A DNA stretch of 7,663 nucleotides from Streptococcaceae bacterium. Lineage in GTDB: Bacteria > Bacillota > Bacilli > Lactobacillales > Streptococcaceae. Each line of letters starts with the position of its first letter. The stretch's first letter is position 1. The stretch is from NCBI GenBank assembly GCA_031285105.1, contig JAITWV010000223.1, positions 1-7,663 on the forward strand. Direction: 5' to 3'. Positions 5,701-7,663 of this stretch are shown here, in pieces. Made by a program: the position numbers and the translations under genes. The notes beneath the pieces are model-generated. The model ran no database searches. It was not told the origin of the DNA and saw only the letters and a list, made by a program, of their open reading frames with translations.

Positions 5701-7560
5701 GAGGATATTAAACCGATTTATATCCATATGGAAACAAGCACCAAGAAGGATATTCTAACAATCTCCGCAAGTTACAAGGAGGATTTCTCAACACCGTTCA
5801 CAACAAGAACGTATAACTTAACGGACGATGGAAACATTGACAATCCTAACTTAGACGGAAATCAATCAGGAAACGTAAGCTCAGACATTCCAACCATTTC
5901 CTTATCTCCATTTACGTTTGTTGATGGCGAAAACCCAACAGTAACACCAGACCCAACGGACCCATCAAAAGACGTTACCAAAACAGATGGTGGCGATTCG
6001 ATTGATAATGGGGAAGTCGCATTAAACTCTGACTTTGTTTATGAATTAAACGCATCTGTTTTACCAAAAGGGCGTACAGATATGACGACCAAGTGGGAGA
6101 TTGATGATGATTACGACCAAAGATACGACCGTTTTGATGGCACGTATAACGTGTATGCAACTACTGATTTTGGCTCATACAAAAAAGGAGACAAATTGCC
6201 TGCCGACTTCATGACCGTCAGTGATAATGGCGACCATGCGATTTTCAAGACAACTCAAAAATTCTTAGATGTTATGAACGCCAACATGAACAAAAAGGTT
6301 GGATTTACGATTCATGCAGACTTCTATCGTTACAACAATTCAGAAGAAGTAGTCAATACATTTGTTCAAACCATCAACGATGAACAAATTAAGTCGAATC
6401 CAGTAGACACGTTCACTAAAGCTCCAGAACCTCACAAATTTGATTTGAAGAAAGCTCAGTATGATATTTCAGGTACAAGCTTACTCGACGATGATGGCGA
6501 AATGAACGACCGTTACGCTGATTCTAATGCGAATCCGTACAACGATAAAACAGACAACAACGAATCAGTCAATATCAACACCCAAGAAGTAAAAGCGGGA
6601 GACAAGTTGGTTTATCAATTGTGGTTAGATACCAAACCGTTTGATGATACGTCTGAATTGCAATATTTGAGAATGGTTGACGATTATGATGAGAAAGCCT
6701 TAGATGTTGATGCTAAAAAAGTCAAAGTGTACGACAAAAAAGGGCATGACATGACAAGCCACTTCAAGATTGAAGATGTGAATGGTGAAATCATCACTAG
6801 TGCCAATGAATTTACGGACGTGAAAAACTCAAAGGGCGAAACAGTGTCCGTTGTCGATACGAAGAAAATTCCTTTTGCTCAAGATTACAAAATTGATCTA
6901 AACGCCACAGTAAAAAAAGGTTTACCTGATAGCTACAATATCATTAATACCGCAAAACAAATGTGGCAAGATTCAGATGGAGAGGCAAAAGAGCATATCA
7001 CGGAAAAACGTGTGAATGTAACGCCGTCTGCACCTAAAAAAGAAGTTGTTCAAACAGAAGGTGGAGAAAGCATTGACGGTGGCAATGTTGGATTAGATTC
7101 TCAATTCATTTACAAATTGGATTCAGCAATCAAACACGCAGGGCGTACTGATGATGATGTGAAGTGGGAATTTGTAGATAACTTTGACGAAAAATTTGAT
7201 AAATATTTAGGAACGTACAATGTTTATGCAACGACTGATTTTGCAACATTCAAAACAGGCGATAAATTGCCTCCTGAATACTTTGAACAAGCAATTGATG
7301 AAAAGACCCAGCGAGTAACTTTTAAAGCCACACAAGCCTTCCTAGACGTTATTAATGCCAATAAGGATAAACAAGTAGGGATTTCTATTCACGCTGATGT
7401 GTATCGTTTTGCAAGCTCTGACGAGGTGTTGAATACATTCACTGAAATTACGAATGATGAAAAGACCGAATCCAACGAGGTTGATACGAAAACACCAAAA
7501 GTAGAGCCTCATAAATTTGATTTATCAACACCACAATTTGATGGAACAGTAACGAATTAG
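2710..7560 (+). CDS. large modular surface adhesin (CnaB/SpaA-like and antigen I/II C-terminal domains) lacking its cell-wall anchor
   Basis: The product has 1616 residues. Residues 1-68 are a long basic signal peptide with a hydrophobic core from about 39 and a likely cleavage at VSA|AT. Residues 69-360 form a unique Gly/Asn-rich domain, possibly a lectin-like binding domain; that assignment is weak. Residues 371-468 are a CnaB-like domain, and 469-570, 571-673 and 674-776 are three tandem CnaB copies. Two divergent CnaB-like domains follow (777-918 and about 921-1030). After a Pro/Asp/Thr linker come antigen I/II-type domains: C3-like 1083-1237, C2-like 1238-1437, C3-like 1443-1597. Likely isopeptide residues are K1087, D1133 and N1216 in the first C3, K1443 or K1444, D1490 and N1575 in the second, and D1324 and N1413 in C2. 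I saw no cysteine. Related proteins (SspB, enterococcal aggregation substance) mediate adhesion or mating contact. The protein ends at VEPHKFDLSTPQFDGTVTN, the start of another C2-like module, without LPXTG or a membrane tail. It would be secreted unless held by binding. Confidence 0.9.
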   Translation: MKEKNKKLVKRLEKAKRNRVSNENNTQLGNRFIKVGKHLVGVAGMTLLFGGAVAIGTPMVTPTIHVSAATVSPGDGTVFGTLNGKTVYQAKTNDTGQTSFQNLVNAIVQDASATSTIVTNVGWQSNTTLENGKPLLQFGGAAWLGGDGYSDSDLAKGVLVQNGTAKIKNIGTAVQNGQTIPLDAGITIRDVTTSGGAEDSANVIMALRNMNGTLSLDFLQKTIGDNVGGGGGEGSLARSFVDPNQVYSWIYNTYYDVTLLNANTGQPLPSNTLFAMKVSDIDKQQLAQVTDANALAYVVAPNTNLSIQGSNFQTSQTVGSETDTTNLGPNAFIVFMQDNGTSVGFKYPIGIERNTLQSALFGKLNVKINPSGKIKVDKSTTQYGDNLPNNHYNFTNIKFDVINSSGTVVDTIDLDANGVGLSIDLPTGTYTLREKSSNWTSTGQTVRPDQTVDVTGGNTTNVNPNNTAVQGKITIRKTGKESGQDMWNDQYTLAGNKFKLTHEDGSVYNVTTDANGNAQIDKLPLGKYHIEETQASLGFANTFTPVDVTLTYKDNQTEVVFGNAAGTNQEVTGKISIKKTGKESGNSMWNDLYTLEGNKFKLTSYTDGKTYTATTDVNGDAFVDHLPLGKYKVEETQASIGFANTFQTQDVTISYKDQNTQVVFGNAAGTNQEVTGEITITKKGKESDDNMWNGNYTLAGNVFKLTSLTDGKTYEVTTNDKGVAKATHLPLGKYKVEEIKSSNGFANTFEPKEVEIKYKDQNTEVIFGETDGENQEIKGENLLKKSDEETGVNQNGAAVMKNAKYALFYADDATGSSPHHAGDPVKWTDKPNPELLQGEKVTSAVIGGTQTNFGDKVVVDVSDDKLEAAVGNLALGKYYWQEVDAGEGYVVDPAKHNFEITKKDDATENIITPDSTSKEQAIKAKIKFQKLVQVPSGSTLAGLNGVEITATPMAGTTAAPVIMTTHTNPATDEDGFGEGVLVYGDWKIEETKGVQGYEDIKPIYIHMETSTKKDILTISASYKEDFSTPFTTRTYNLTDDGNIDNPNLDGNQSGNVSSDIPTISLSPFTFVDGENPTVTPDPTDPSKDVTKTDGGDSIDNGEVALNSDFVYELNASVLPKGRTDMTTKWEIDDDYDQRYDRFDGTYNVYATTDFGSYKKGDKLPADFMTVSDNGDHAIFKTTQKFLDVMNANMNKKVGFTIHADFYRYNNSEEVVNTFVQTINDEQIKSNPVDTFTKAPEPHKFDLKKAQYDISGTSLLDDDGEMNDRYADSNANPYNDKTDNNESVNINTQEVKAGDKLVYQLWLDTKPFDDTSELQYLRMVDDYDEKALDVDAKKVKVYDKKGHDMTSHFKIEDVNGEIITSANEFTDVKNSKGETVSVVDTKKIPFAQDYKIDLNATVKKGLPDSYNIINTAKQMWQDSDGEAKEHITEKRVNVTPSAPKKEVVQTEGGESIDGGNVGLDSQFIYKLDSAIKHAGRTDDDVKWEFVDNFDEKFDKYLGTYNVYATTDFATFKTGDKLPPEYFEQAIDEKTQRVTFKATQAFLDVINANKDKQVGISIHADVYRFASSDEVLNTFTEITNDEKTESNEVDTKTPKVEPHKFDLSTPQFDGTVTN
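4114..5037 (+). repeat. three tandem CnaB-domain repeats of 306-309 bp
   Basis: Units begin at 4114, 4420 and 4729 and code for 102, 103 and 103 residues. Each carries I-x-I-x-K at its start, KES-x(3)-MWN, LPLGKY with a Glu four residues after the Tyr, GFANTF, and YKD before a terminal FG(N/E). The candidate isopeptide Lys are 477, 579 and 682. The terminal Asn is present in units one and two (563 and 666) but is Glu769 in unit three. Units one and two are the most alike. A fourth, more divergent unit with long insertions follows from 5038. Such arrays form a rigid stalk and can change in copy number by recombination. Confidence 0.85.
5956..7560 (+). repeat. alternating antigen I/II C3-C2-C3 modules with a broken fourth
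   Basis: The unit at about 5956-6420 (TDGGDSIDNGEVALNSDF, then TYNVYATTDF) recurs at about 7036-7500 (TEGGESIDGGNVGLDSQF, then TYNVYATTDF). The C2-like unit opening EPHKFDL begins at about 6424, and the same opening EPHKFDL recurs at 7504 but is cut by the stop at 7558. The C3-C2 pair therefore forms a repeat of about 1,080 bp of which the second copy is incomplete. Confidence 0.8.
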
Positions 7561-7663
7561 TTACAAAATAATATAAAAACATTATAAATTAACTAAATAT
7601 ACTGTGCTTATCGAGTAATCGGTGAGTATCAAGAAGGTTAATTGCTTTGAACCCCTAAAGCTC
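7561..7663. other. AT-rich 3' flank without recognisable features
   Basis: No anchor-encoding sequence, gene start or good terminator hairpin is visible in the 103 bases after the adhesin stop. In all three forward frames from the stop region, translation ends within a few codons, so the missing adhesin C-terminus is not present here in another frame. Confidence 0.5.

Overview
The window looks like accessory DNA from a low-GC Gram-positive bacterium, most likely Lactobacillales (Enterococcus or a relative). Evidence for this is the AT-rich sequence, strong AAAGGAG-type ribosome binding sites, long positively charged signal peptides, and a large modular surface adhesin built from CnaB (SpaA-like) and antigen I/II C-terminal domains. 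Such adhesins are common on conjugative plasmids and integrative elements of this group. No replication, relaxase or transposase gene is complete here, so the type of element is an inference.

Positions 1-1022 are a patchwork. The left edge carries, on the minus strand, the N-terminal part of an Rpn/PD-(D/E)XK family nuclease-transposase. It has no usable start codon and probably is a remnant. It overlaps antisense the beginning of the first of two small plus-strand genes (107-529 and 547-963) for unrecognised four-helix membrane proteins. A 17-codon ORF after them may be the stub of a lost third gene.

Positions 1023-1510 contain no large gene but are dense in regulatory signals: two or three sigma-A-type promoters, a 13-residue leader-peptide ORF, and a run of mutually exclusive RNA pairings. 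These end in a long-range helix beside the ribosome binding site of the next gene. This is the most unusual part of the window and reads like an attenuator or riboswitch-type leader of unknown class.

Positions 1511-2554 encode an exported helical protein with an Ala/Gln repeat and a Gly/Ser/Asn-rich tail. A probable terminator (2577-2609) and a 19-residue ORF with a strong ribosome binding site follow. Positions 2710-7560 encode a 1616-residue adhesin: signal peptide, a unique N-terminal domain, five CnaB-like domains (three nearly identical tandem copies), then antigen I/II C3-, C2- and C3-type domains. It stops 19 residues into what should be the next C2-type module and has no LPXTG anchor, so as written it would be secreted rather than wall-linked. 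Both large genes encode surface or exported products and probably serve cell-cell or cell-substrate contact. The last 103 bases hold nothing recognisable.
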